Shown here: positions 17,212 through 24,950 of the stretch, in pieces
Layout: every line of letters starts with the position of its first letter
Position numbering within the stretch: position 1 is the stretch's first letter
NCBI RefSeq assembly: GCF_036688685.1
Contig: NZ_JAQQPS010000016.1
Span: 62,001 to 126,000, forward strand
Source: JALYUM01 sp036688685
Lineage (GTDB): Bacteria; Pseudomonadota; Gammaproteobacteria; Burkholderiales; Burkholderiaceae_D
Direction of reading: 5' to 3'
DNA length: 64,000 nucleotides
Made by a program: the position numbers and the translations under genes
Notes under the pieces: generated by a model
Told to the model about the DNA's origin: nothing
Databases searched by the model: none
The model's input: the letters and a program-made list of their open reading frames with translations, nothing else

Positions 17212-17250
17212 TGCGTTGAACCAATTCCCGGCCGCGTGGTAATTTTTTTT
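17197..17250 (+). terminator. Rho-independent terminator closing the PAAR cassette
   Basis: CACGCGGCC (17197-17205, inside the last codons of the small exported gene) pairs with GGCCGCGTG (17230-17238), followed by a run of eight Ts. The left arm overlaps coding sequence, so cassette and terminator would move as one unit. Confidence 0.7.
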
Positions 17251-17264
17251 ACGCGCCTGTCTTC

Positions 17265-18161
17265 TTAAGCCTTTGCTTCCCCGCCCAGGGCTTCGACAAT
17301 ATCGGCCATCATTTTCGACAGTTCACCCGTCATCATCATCATGTCGTTGTCAAAACGCTCTTCGTCGTTGCGCGTGACCGATTCGCTTTCGCTGATGACG
17401 TCCAGTGGCTTGATGCCCTTGATCGCCAGCGATTCGGTCAGCACGAACGAAATCTTGCTGTCCCACGTCATGGCCAGGCGCGTGCACTGCTTGCCGGCCT
17501 TGATGTGGCGGCGGATGTCTTCCGGCTCCAGCGCGTGTTTCACGTAACGCACGGCGGCCTTGCTCTCGCCGGTGGCGCGCAATTCCGTGTCCTGGTCGAC
17601 CGTGAAACCGGCCGGCGCTTCGTCCATCTCCAGCCACGCGGTCATGACGGCCACCGGCGACTTCTGCACGCGCAGGCTCTCCAGCGGCATGCGATCGACC
17701 GCTTTAAGCAGCAGCTTGATCACTTCGTCGGCTTTGCCGGGGCTGGCGGCATCGACCACGAGCCAGCCGTTGACCGGATCGATCCAGGTCCAGACATTGC
17801 TGCGGATACTGAAGGCGCGCGGCAGCAACTCGTCGGCCACGCGCTCCTTGAGTTCTTTCATCGCCTTTTTGCCGGGCGCAAAACCTTGCGCTTCTTCCAG
17901 CTCGGCTGCCTTGGCCTTGGCCACCTGGTTGATGACCGAGCTCGGCAGCAGTTTTTTCTCGGTGCCCAGCAAAATCAGCATCTGCTTGTTCACGACGTGC
18001 ACCAGGCCGCCGTTCGGGCGTGGCGTGTCCCAGCCCTGGCGCAGCAATTCATTGCTGCTGGCCGGCACAAAACTTTGCGGCGCGAGCGCTTTTTCCAGCT
18101 GCTCAGGGGTGTAGTCCCACGGTGCCGGGAGACGGTAAATCTGGAGATTCTTGAACCACAT
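17265..18161 (-). CDS. rdgC: RdgC, recombination-associated protein
   Basis: A 298-residue nucleoid-associated protein that forms a ring around DNA and restrains RecA. It starts MWFKNLQIYRL, a hallmark of the family, and includes ALAPQSFVPAS, KKLLPSSVINQ and the C-terminal DMMMMTGELSKMMADIVEALGG. Length matches the family (about 300). It is monocistronic, converging on the PAAR cassette terminator, with dinB upstream on the same strand (64 nt gap), so repair functions cluster here. Confidence 0.96.
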   Translation of the reverse strand: MWFKNLQIYRLPAPWDYTPEQLEKALAPQSFVPASSNELLRQGWDTPRPNGGLVHVVNKQMLILLGTEKKLLPSSVINQVAKAKAAELEEAQGFAPGKKAMKELKERVADELLPRAFSIRSNVWTWIDPVNGWLVVDAASPGKADEVIKLLLKAVDRMPLESLRVQKSPVAVMTAWLEMDEAPAGFTVDQDTELRATGESKAAVRYVKHALEPEDIRRHIKAGKQCTRLAMTWDSKISFVLTESLAIKGIKPLDVISESESVTRNDEERFDNDMMMMTGELSKMMADIVEALGGEAKA

Positions 18162-18225
18162 AATTGTTTTCCGCTTGTTTCAGTTTTCCACAGGAACGAC
18201 ATTCTACACTTTGGCGCACGGCAGA

Positions 18226-19299
18226 TTAGTCGTTGGATTCGTCGAACAATGTCAGCTGCTCGAGGCGTTCGCTGTCCCCCAGGCGCACGCCCAGGCCCAG
18301 CAGGCGCACCGGCCCGTTGCCACGCAAAAATCCGGTTTCCATCAGCCGGATGTATTGCGCCATGGCCGGCCCGCTGCCGACGCACTCGACCGTCGTCTGG
18401 TGGAAATCGGCAAACTTGATTTTCACGAACTGCTTAATGATCAGCCTGCCCGCCTTGGCCCGCTCGATGCGGCCCAGCAGGCTGGTGTGCAGCTGCGGCA
18501 ACAAGGCCAGGCAGGCCGCCAGGTCTGGCACATCGGGCGTGTAGGTTTCTTCGACGCTGACCGATTTTCGTTCATGCACATTGCTCACCGGGCGGTTGTC
18601 GATGCCGCGGCACAAGTCGTGCAGGCGCTCGCCGAATTTGCCGAAGTGGTGACCCAATTCCTGCATCGTCCAGCTGCGCAGGTCGCCGCAAGTTTGCACG
18701 CCGAGACCGTTCAGCTTGGCGGTGGTGACCTTGCCCACGCCGTGCAGCTTTTTGACTGGCAGGACGGCCACGAAACCATCGACTTCGTCCGGGCGCACCA
18801 GGAACAGGCCGTCCGGCTTGTTCCAGTCGCTGGCAATTTTCGCGACGAATTTATTCGGCGCCACGCCGGCCGACGCCGTGATGCCGACCGTGTCAACGAT
18901 GCGCTGGCGGATTTCCTGCGCAATCAAGGTGGCGCTGCCCTTGCAGTGGGGCGAATCGGTGACGTCGAGATAGGCTTCGTCGAGCGACAGCGGCTCGACC
19001 AGTTCGGTGTAGCTGCGGTAGATATCCATGATCTGGCGCGAGGCCAGGCGGTACTTTTCCATCACCGGCGGGATCACGATCAGCTCCGGACACAGCTTCA
19101 TGGCTTGCGCCGTGGCCATGGCAGAGTGGATGCCGTACGCCCGCGCCTCGTAATTGCAGGTGGCGACGACGCCGCGCTGGTTGGCGCGCCCGCCCACTGC
19201 CAGCGGACGGCCGATCAGGGAGGGATCGTCGCGCATCTCGACCGAGGCATAAAAACAGTCGCAGTCACAGTGGATGATTTTACGGAAAGGGGCGTTCAC
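18226..19299 (-). CDS. dinB: DNA polymerase IV (Y family)
   Basis: A 357-residue error-prone translesion polymerase. It has IIHCDCDCFYASVEM at residues 9-23 (metal-binding Asp, steric-gate Phe-Tyr) and LSLDEAYLDVT near 102-112 (catalytic Asp-Glu). SAGVAPNKFVAKIASDWNKPDG follows the family pattern, then helix-hairpin-helix LHGVGKVTTAKLNGLGV and the little-finger domain. The C-terminal EQLTLFDESND contains the QLTLF beta-clamp-binding motif. A perfect LexA box lies 29 nt upstream, so it belongs to the SOS response. Confidence 0.97.
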   Translation of the reverse strand: MNAPFRKIIHCDCDCFYASVEMRDDPSLIGRPLAVGGRANQRGVVATCNYEARAYGIHSAMATAQAMKLCPELIVIPPVMEKYRLASRQIMDIYRSYTELVEPLSLDEAYLDVTDSPHCKGSATLIAQEIRQRIVDTVGITASAGVAPNKFVAKIASDWNKPDGLFLVRPDEVDGFVAVLPVKKLHGVGKVTTAKLNGLGVQTCGDLRSWTMQELGHHFGKFGERLHDLCRGIDNRPVSNVHERKSVSVEETYTPDVPDLAACLALLPQLHTSLLGRIERAKAGRLIIKQFVKIKFADFHQTTVECVGSGPAMAQYIRLMETGFLRGNGPVRLLGLGVRLGDSERLEQLTLFDESND

Positions 19300-19327
19300 G
19301 TCACGGGGCGCCCCGGCGGGAGCAAAC

Positions 19328-19347
19328 TACTGTAGATTCATACAGTA
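19328..19347 (-). promoter_or_regulatory. LexA (SOS) box of dinB
   Basis: TACTGTAGATTCATACAGTA is a near-palindromic site with both CTGT and ACAG half-sites separated by 8 nt, matching the proteobacterial LexA operator. It lies 29-48 nt upstream of the dinB ATG, where it would block the promoter. Confidence 0.9.
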
Positions 19348-19429
19348 TCCGCGTAATTCGACTTCCACGCAAGAGGCTGCCAAACGCGTGCGCTTTCCTG
19401 TGGGCAGCGAAAGTCTTTTCCTGCCGTCA

Positions 19430-21187
19430 CTACCAAATCAGTTGCAGGGCATACTTGCCGTTCTTTGCGCCACTCGCGCCGCTGTAATAGCGCACGCCCA
19501 CGTAATAGATCGCCGCCGCGCTGCCGCTATTGCGCACCATGACGCTCTCGACGGCGCCGGAACCGTTTTCACTGGACGACCGCAAGGCGCCGGCACTGTC
19601 GTAGAGATACAGGTCGTAGTCGGGGGCGCTGGGGCCCGGCGTCATGGTCGCGCCCAGCTGTTTGCCGGCCGGGACAGCGATGCGGAAATAATCGGCGTCA
19701 GTACCGGAACCGAGGGCGCCGTTGACGATGGTGCCGCTGACAGCAACCGGATTGGCGGCGGCAATCGTGTCGTTCGGCTCGAGCTCAGCCAGCAAGGTGA
19801 CGGGTGCGATGGTGGCGCTGGCGCTCAACGCCGCGGTCGCGTCGACGATGCCTGCGCCGCAGCCCGAACACGCGGCCGGAAACGCGCGCGCGCTCGACTT
19901 GAGCACGACGTCGACCTGGTCGGGCGTGAGCGCCGGATTTTTGGACAGCATCAGTGCGACCACGCCGGCCACATGGGGCGCCGCCATCGACGTGCCGCTG
20001 TAGCTGGCGTAAGCGTCGCCCGCGGGCGCGCGCGTACCGCCATTGAGGGTCGACAGAATGCCGGCGCTGGCGTCCCCGCCCGGTGCGGCCACGTCGACGA
20101 TGCTGCCAACATTCGAATACGACGCGCGAGCGCCGCTGCGGTTGGTGGCCGCGACCGTGATGACGCCGGCGCAATTGGCCGGGGTGAAGTTGCTGGCGTC
20201 CATCGCCGCATTGCCCGCCGCGACCACCACCACAGCGCCGCGCGAGCGGGCGCCGTTAATCGCCGTCTGCATCGTGGCGGCGCAGCTGCCGCCGCCGCCC
20301 AGCGACAAATTCAGCACGCGCGCCTTGTTTGGATTCATGGTGACGCCGAACAACAGGCCGCCGGACGACCAGATGATGCCGTCGGCAATGTCAGACGTGT
20401 AGCCACCGCACTTGCCCAGCACCCGCACCGGCACGATTTTCGCGTTGTAAGCGACGCCGGCCACGCCAATGCCGTTGTTGGCTTTGGCGGCAATGGTGCC
20501 GGCCACGTGGGTGCCGTGCCAGCTGGAAGACTGGTCCGCCGCGGGCATGCCGGCGCCGCACTGGCTGGCGGCGGCCCAGTCGCCCGGGTCGGTGGCGTCG
20601 CTGTCGCGCCCGTTGCCGTCGCCGGCAACCGTGCTGCTGGCGATGAAGTCGTAGCCAGGCAGCACCTGGCCGGCCAGGTCGGCGTGGGGACGGTAGCCGG
20701 TGTCGATGACGGCGACATTGATGCCGGCGCCAGTGGCGAGGTCCCAGGCGCCAGAAATACGCAGGCCGCCGCCAGACTCGAACAGGTCCCACTGCTCGGC
20801 ATAGCGCGGGTCGGTGGGCGTGGCCAGGGTGGTCAGGATGCGGTCGGGTTCGGCGTAAGCGACGCTGGCGTCGCGCGCCATCAGCTCGGCGGCCAGGGCA
20901 TTGGCTTCGTCGATCGAGACCTTGCGGCTGAGCTGAAAGACGTGCGCGCCGGTACCGAGGGCGCGCAGCAGGGTCAGGCGTGCGCCAAGCTGCTGGCCAG
21001 CGCGGTCGACCAGTGCCTGGCGCTGGGCACTGACCGGTGCGGCACGCGCGGCGCCCTTGCCGGCCGGGACGGCATCCTTGTACTTGACGATCAGGCGGTC
21101 GGTGCCGGCAAGCCAGGCGGTGTCGGCGGCGTGGGCGCTGACTGAAACAGCGGCAACTGCCGCGATGGTGAAAATTGTCGGGTACAT
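19430..21187 (-). CDS. secreted subtilisin-like serine protease with PPC domain
   Basis: A 585-residue S8 family protease. It has a signal peptide of about 20 residues (VSVSAHA), then an I9-like propeptide (RLIVKYKDAV ... ASVAYAEPDRIL). The catalytic triad is Asp162 (AVIDTGY), His224 (WHGTHVAG) and Ser400 (SGTSMAAPHVAG), with the oxyanion Asn in AAGNAAM. From about 465 to the end is a pre-peptidase C-terminal (PPC) beta domain that is usually trimmed after secretion. I chose MYPTIFTIAAVAAV as the start; the longer frame upstream encodes no signal. It is a plausible client of the type II system in this window. Confidence 0.94.
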   Translation of the reverse strand: MYPTIFTIAAVAAVSVSAHAADTAWLAGTDRLIVKYKDAVPAGKGAARAAPVSAQRQALVDRAGQQLGARLTLLRALGTGAHVFQLSRKVSIDEANALAAELMARDASVAYAEPDRILTTLATPTDPRYAEQWDLFESGGGLRISGAWDLATGAGINVAVIDTGYRPHADLAGQVLPGYDFIASSTVAGDGNGRDSDATDPGDWAAASQCGAGMPAADQSSSWHGTHVAGTIAAKANNGIGVAGVAYNAKIVPVRVLGKCGGYTSDIADGIIWSSGGLLFGVTMNPNKARVLNLSLGGGGSCAATMQTAINGARSRGAVVVVAAGNAAMDASNFTPANCAGVITVAATNRSGARASYSNVGSIVDVAAPGGDASAGILSTLNGGTRAPAGDAYASYSGTSMAAPHVAGVVALMLSKNPALTPDQVDVVLKSSARAFPAACSGCGAGIVDATAALSASATIAPVTLLAELEPNDTIAAANPVAVSGTIVNGALGSGTDADYFRIAVPAGKQLGATMTPGPSAPDYDLYLYDSAGALRSSSENGSGAVESVMVRNSGSAAAIYYVGVRYYSGASGAKNGKYALQLIW

Positions 21188-21456
21188 GCTGATCCTGTCA
21201 TCTGAAAATAATCGGTACCGCCCTTTGCCGGGACAAGCGTCAGCGTAGCGCCATCCTTCGTGCATGCAAACCGCAGGGATTCGGAACCAATTAAATGTCA
21301 GACCGATCGAACAAACTGCAAATATTATTGTGATGTTTGCGTTGTATTGGCGATGATATTTCTTGTTAAAGCCACATGAAAAATAATGTTCGGCTGACAA
21401 CGTTTTTCTGAGGCTATTTCCCTCTAAAAATTTATGGCGCACAGCGTGCCGCCGCT

Positions 21457-21792
21457 TTAACGAATGATGCGCGCCCCCGTGACCGCGCCGGTTGCCTTGC
21501 TGATCTCGACCTCCATCCCTGGTCCTTCGCGCGCCGCGCCGCGCTGGCCGCGCACCACCGGCGTTTGGTGAAACACGACATGGATGACGTCGCCCGCTTC
21601 CTGGACCGAGATCGCGTAACGTTTAATATCGCTGCCAATCTGCTGCTCGAACAAAGGCATGGCGATGCGGATCCAGCCCAGCGCCGCGCCATGGATTTCA
21701 CCGAGATCGACCAGTTGCACAGGCGTGCCCGGCGCAGCGCCAGAGGCGAGCGATGTGCACGACACCAGCACCGCCAGCATCAGCGTTCTCAT
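21457..21792 (-). CDS. small exported hypothetical protein
   Basis: A 111-residue protein with a signal peptide (MRTLMLAVLVSCTSLASGA) and a small alpha/beta domain ending VEISKATGAVTGARIIR. That end resembles the last strand pair of PepSY or NTF2-like folds, but I cannot assign a family. It sits between the subtilase and the TonB-dependent receptor on the same strand, with a terminator just upstream that separates it from the preceding cistron on its 5' side. Confidence 0.65.
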   Translation of the reverse strand: MRTLMLAVLVSCTSLASGAAPGTPVQLVDLGEIHGAALGWIRIAMPLFEQQIGSDIKRYAISVQEAGDVIHVVFHQTPVVRGQRGAAREGPGMEVEISKATGAVTGARIIR

Positions 21793-21834
21793 GCAAATGT
21801 TTCCAGGTTGTTCCGTTACCCTGATTCTGAGGAA

Positions 21835-21862
21835 AAAAAACCGCGATCGCTCGCGGTTTTTT
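21835..21862. terminator. bidirectional Rho-independent terminator
   Basis: AAAAAACCGCGA and TCGCGGTTTTTT form a 12-bp perfect stem around TCGC, with T-runs on both strands. It lies 18 nt after the receptor stop and ends the receptor transcript. Confidence 0.92.
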
Positions 21863-21880
21863 TGAAGTCAGCAAAATAAC

Positions 21881-24106
21881 TTAGAAATTACCCTTGAACT
21901 GCACACCGTAGGTGCGTGGCTCGTTGGTAAACCCGGTCAGGTTGTTGAAGTCGATGGCGCCGGTGATGCGACGCTGGTCGGCGATGTTGCGGCCGAATGC
22001 AGCCACTTCGTACTTGCCGTTGGCCCAGATGTAACCCACGCGCAGGCCGCCTTCGGTGAGTGGTTTGCCGGTGAATTCAACTGCTTCGTACAGGAAGAAG
22101 TTGACCTTCGAACGATACGACCAGTCGGTGAAGACAAACAGTTCGCCGTCAGCGACCGGGAAGCCGTAACGCGCGGTGACGTTGGCGGTCCACTTCGGTG
22201 CCTGTGGCAGGGCATTGCCGTCGATAATGTAACGACCGGCAGCGTTGCGTGGGTCGGTCATGGTGCAGGCTGCGCACGCAGGCAGCGACAGGCTCTTGTC
22301 GTCGATGCGGGTGTAGTTGTACGAACCGCCGGCCGTGACGCGGAAACCGGTGAACACATTGCCTTCGAAATCGATCTCGGCGCCGCGACCCTTGGTCTTG
22401 TCGGCGTTGATCAGGCGGGTGATGTTCGAGGTACCGCCAACCACGGTCAGCTGCTGGTTCTTGATGTCGTAGTCGTAGACCGAGAAAGCGACACGGGCAC
22501 GACGCTCGAACAGGTCGGCCTTGATGCCGGCTTCGTACGAGGTAATCGTTTCCGCATTGGCCACGGTGACCGGCACCAAGGTCGACGAGGCGGCGATACT
22601 TGGCGCGCGGAAGCCGGTGGCGACGCGGGCGTAGGCGCTGACGTCATTGGTCAGCTTGTAGGTGCCGGACAGATCCCAGTTGACCTTGCTTTTGCTTTCG
22701 CTCGCGGACAGTGGCTGCACCAGCACGGTGCCGGTGGCGTCGACCGTCTTGAAGTCTTTCTTGTCTTGCGTGTAGCGCAGGCCGCCACGCACGGTCAGCT
22801 TGTCGTTGACGGCGTAGTTCAGCGACGCGAAGGCAGCGTAGGCGGTGTTGACCTGGTTGCTGGCCACGTGCGACGTCTGGGCGTAGGTTGTGCTGTTGAA
22901 CGCGTTCGAGTAACCGCTGGCGTTTTCCTGGAAGTAGTACAAGCCACCTTGCCAGTTGAGCGGGCCGGTGTATTTCGACTCGGCGCGGAACTCCTGGGTG
23001 AACTGGTGCAGGCCGCTGATGCCGCCACCGGTTTCAGCCTGGAAGGGAATGAAGCCAGGGCCGCCGCCGATGCCACCGTCGATGTCGCCGCGGCTGTAGT
23101 ACTTCTTGACCGCTTCATAGCCGGTGATCGAGAACAGCTGGACGCCGTTGCCCAGGTCATACGACAGGCGTGCGTTGACACCCTGGGTATTCAGCGCCTG
23201 GCTGTTCAGGCCGTTGGTGACGATACTGTTCAGGTCGGTACCTGGCACGACGTCGTTGCTGCCCTTCTGGATCAGGTTGGCGCGGAACAGGCGTGCGCTG
23301 CCATCGGTGACGCGCTGGTGCACATTGAACAGGCCCGTGAAGCCATTCTTTGGATCGAACAGGAACTGGATGCGTTCGGCGTGCTCGTTGTAGCCATCCA
23401 GCTCGCCCGTAAATTTGGTCTTGGCCAGGTCGGCGTAGTTGTTGACGTAATCGTCGCGGTGCTGGCGCAGGGTGGACACGCGCATGGCCCAGTATTCGGA
23501 CAGCGGCACGTTAACGGCGCCTTCGACGTTGACGGTTTCATGGGTGCCGTACGACACGTTGTAGTAACCCTCGACCTTTTTCAGGTTCGGCTTTTCCGAC
23601 TCGAGTTTCACCACGCCGGCTGGCGTGTTGCGGCCGAACAGGGTGCCTTGCGGGCCGCGCAGCACTTCGACGCTGGCCACGTCAAAAATCGGGAAACCTT
23701 TCAGGCTCGGCGCTTCCTGGACGACGTCGTCGTAGATCAGGGAAACGGGCTGCGACGCGAAGGCGGAAAAGTCGGTATTGCCGTAGCCGCGGATGTAGAA
23801 GCGCGGGAAGGTACGGCCGTTCGACGATTCGATGTTCAGGCTCGGCACCTTGCCGGCCAGCACGCGGATGTCTTCGCCGCCGGACAGGAGCACGTCCAGC
23901 TTTTCACCGCGCAGGGCGGTGACGGAGACCGGCACATCCTTGATGTTTTCGCTGCGGCGCTGCGCGGTTACGACGACCTGCTGCAATTCGCCGCTGGCGG
24001 TGGCGTCCTGCGCCATTGCCGAACCCATAGGCAATACGGCGGACAGCGCCAGCATGGCGCCTTGTGCGCGCAATACGCGCTTGTGCATCTTGGACATCTT
24101 GGTCAT
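21881..24106 (-). CDS. TonB-dependent outer-membrane receptor
   Basis: A 741-residue receptor. It has a signal peptide of about 32 residues (GSAMA), then a short segment LQQVVVTAQRRSE that includes the TonB-box-like VVVTA, and a plug domain (about 55-170) with FYIRGYGNTDF and VEVLRGPQGTLFGRNTPAGVV. The 22-strand barrel ends in the aromatic GVQFKGNF. The plug and barrel resemble the iron-complex/Sphingomonas-type OMR family with many acyl- or carbohydrate-linked members, so substrate cannot be set. No Fur-like box or sigma/anti-sigma pair is seen nearby. Confidence 0.93.
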   Translation of the reverse strand: MTKMSKMHKRVLRAQGAMLALSAVLPMGSAMAQDATASGELQQVVVTAQRRSENIKDVPVSVTALRGEKLDVLLSGGEDIRVLAGKVPSLNIESSNGRTFPRFYIRGYGNTDFSAFASQPVSLIYDDVVQEAPSLKGFPIFDVASVEVLRGPQGTLFGRNTPAGVVKLESEKPNLKKVEGYYNVSYGTHETVNVEGAVNVPLSEYWAMRVSTLRQHRDDYVNNYADLAKTKFTGELDGYNEHAERIQFLFDPKNGFTGLFNVHQRVTDGSARLFRANLIQKGSNDVVPGTDLNSIVTNGLNSQALNTQGVNARLSYDLGNGVQLFSITGYEAVKKYYSRGDIDGGIGGGPGFIPFQAETGGGISGLHQFTQEFRAESKYTGPLNWQGGLYYFQENASGYSNAFNSTTYAQTSHVASNQVNTAYAAFASLNYAVNDKLTVRGGLRYTQDKKDFKTVDATGTVLVQPLSASESKSKVNWDLSGTYKLTNDVSAYARVATGFRAPSIAASSTLVPVTVANAETITSYEAGIKADLFERRARVAFSVYDYDIKNQQLTVVGGTSNITRLINADKTKGRGAEIDFEGNVFTGFRVTAGGSYNYTRIDDKSLSLPACAACTMTDPRNAAGRYIIDGNALPQAPKWTANVTARYGFPVADGELFVFTDWSYRSKVNFFLYEAVEFTGKPLTEGGLRVGYIWANGKYEVAAFGRNIADQRRITGAIDFNNLTGFTNEPRTYGVQFKGNF

Positions 24107-24395
24107 TGAAGTTCCTGGAGAGTGGTTGAATTGCGTCGACTACGGCCGTGTCTCCAGCTCGTTTTTATCCAGCGCGCTGCGCTGCGGTGGTGTGGCCCCA
24201 CCTCGGTCAAATGCATCGTATTGATACCTTGCCGACTTGCAAAGGCGGTATTTTCTGTCATCGCGCCTAAAGGTAGCAAGGACATCTGCCACATTTGGTG
24301 CGATTGGCGTGTCAGAACAACACTTAAGCTGCTTTTAAGTTAAGGGTTCGACGAGATGGCCTACTCAACAATTTCGATTATTTTTCGAAAACCCC
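24107..24395. other. gene-free leader between the receptor and the tRNA promoter
   Basis: About 290 nt without a supportable gene. It would hold the receptor promoter, but no clear -35/-10 is visible on the minus strand. A partial inverted repeat CTTAAGCTGCTTTTAAG sits near 24327. I see no riboswitch-like structure. Confidence 0.4.
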
Positions 24396-24424
24396 TTGCG
24401 CACTCGCCAGCCGTTGGCTATGAT
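24396..24424 (+). promoter_or_regulatory. sigma-70 promoter of the tRNA genes
   Basis: TTGCGC at 24396-24401, a 17-nt spacer and TATGAT at 24419-24424. The first tRNA begins 57 nt further on, a normal leader length for a stable-RNA operon. Confidence 0.7.
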
Positions 24425-24480
24425 TCGTGCCTCTTCAGACGTGGTGACAAACGTCAGATGAAGTCTCTGGATGGACATGC

Positions 24481-24556
24481 GGGCGCTTAGCTCAGTTGGT
24501 AGAGCGAGGCCCTTACAAGGCTTAGGTCGGGAGTTCGACCCTCTCAGCGCCCACCA
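24481..24556 (+). tRNA. tRNA-Val (anticodon UAC)
   Basis: 76 nt including an encoded CCA. The acceptor stem GGGCGCT/AGCGCCC is perfect. The D-arm is GCTCAGTTGGTAGAGC, the anticodon loop CTTACAA reads TAC, and the T-arm loop is GTTCGAC. It reads GUA valine codons. Confidence 0.97.
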
Positions 24557-24597
24557 AAACAGAGAAAACATCTTGATCAGCAGTACCGATCAAAAAC

Positions 24598-24674
24598 GGA
24601 GTGGTAGTTCAGTTGGTTAGAATACCGGCCTGTCACGTCGGGGGTCGCGGGTTCGAGTCCCGTCCGCTCCGCCA
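24598..24674 (+). tRNA. tRNA-Asp (anticodon GUC)
   Basis: 77 nt including encoded CCA. Acceptor GGAGTGG/CCGCTCC has one T-G wobble. The anticodon loop CTGTCAC reads GTC, and the T-loop is GTTCGAGTC. It lies 41 nt after tRNA-Val in the same transcript. Its 3' 21 nt are repeated 151 bp downstream. Confidence 0.97.
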
Positions 24675-24723
24675 GCAAAAAGAAAAAAGCCCGATTCGTC
24701 GGGCTTTTTTTGTATCGTTACAA
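24654..24723 (+). repeat. 70-bp direct repeat, copy 1 (tRNA-Asp 3' end plus terminator)
   Basis: Starts at CGAGTCC in the T-loop of tRNA-Asp and runs through CCA and the terminator to GTATCGTTACAA. An identical copy begins 151 bp downstream. Confidence 0.95.
24683..24710 (+). terminator. Rho-independent terminator of the tRNA operon
   Basis: AAAAAAGCCCGA and TCGGGCTTTTTT pair perfectly (12 bp) around the stable loop TTCG, 9 nt after the tRNA-Asp CCA end. Confidence 0.95.
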
Positions 24724-24725
24724 GA

Positions 24726-24785
24726 GCATTGTCCCTGCGGACAATGCGGTTTGGGACTCGAAGGGAATCGCTTGCAAGCGATTCC
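24726..24785. repeat. two perfect palindromes between the repeat copies
   Basis: GCATTGTCC/GGACAATGC (24726-24747, loop CTGC) and GGAATCGCTTG/CAAGCGATTCC (24764-24785, no loop). Dense palindromes in an 81-bp spacer look like a small mobile or REP/MITE-like insert, or recombination debris. Confidence 0.7.
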
Positions 24786-24804
24786 GCGGCCGGCAGAATG
24801 TCGG

Positions 24805-24874
24805 CGAGTCCCGTCCGCTCCGCCAGCAAAAAGAAAAAAGCCCGATTCGTCGGGCTTTTTTTGTATCGTTACAA
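24805..24874 (+). repeat. 70-bp direct repeat, copy 2 (tRNA-Asp 3' fragment plus terminator)
   Basis: Identical to 24654-24723, including the last 21 nt of tRNA-Asp and a second terminator hairpin (24834-24861). The bases before it cannot form a T-arm, so this is a tRNA fragment and not a second tRNA. Confidence 0.95.
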
Positions 24875-24910
24875 AGAGAACAGGCCCGATTCGTCGGGCC
24901 TGTTCTCTTT
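24873..24910. terminator. third terminator, shared by the tRNA repeat and the GGDEF gene
   Basis: A 17-bp stem, AAAGAGAACAGGCCCGA with its complement, around TTCG. It has the same GCCCGATTCGTCGGGC core as the two upstream terminators. T-runs at both ends let it serve the minus-strand diguanylate cyclase, whose stop is 41 nt away. Confidence 0.85.
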
Positions 24911-24950
24911 TGTACCGTTCAATGCTCTCGCTGCGGCGGCGCTCGACCTG

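Noticed and set aside
24805..24874. Second tRNA-Asp gene
   Set aside because: Only the last 21 nt of the tRNA are present and the preceding bases cannot pair to form a T-arm or acceptor stem.
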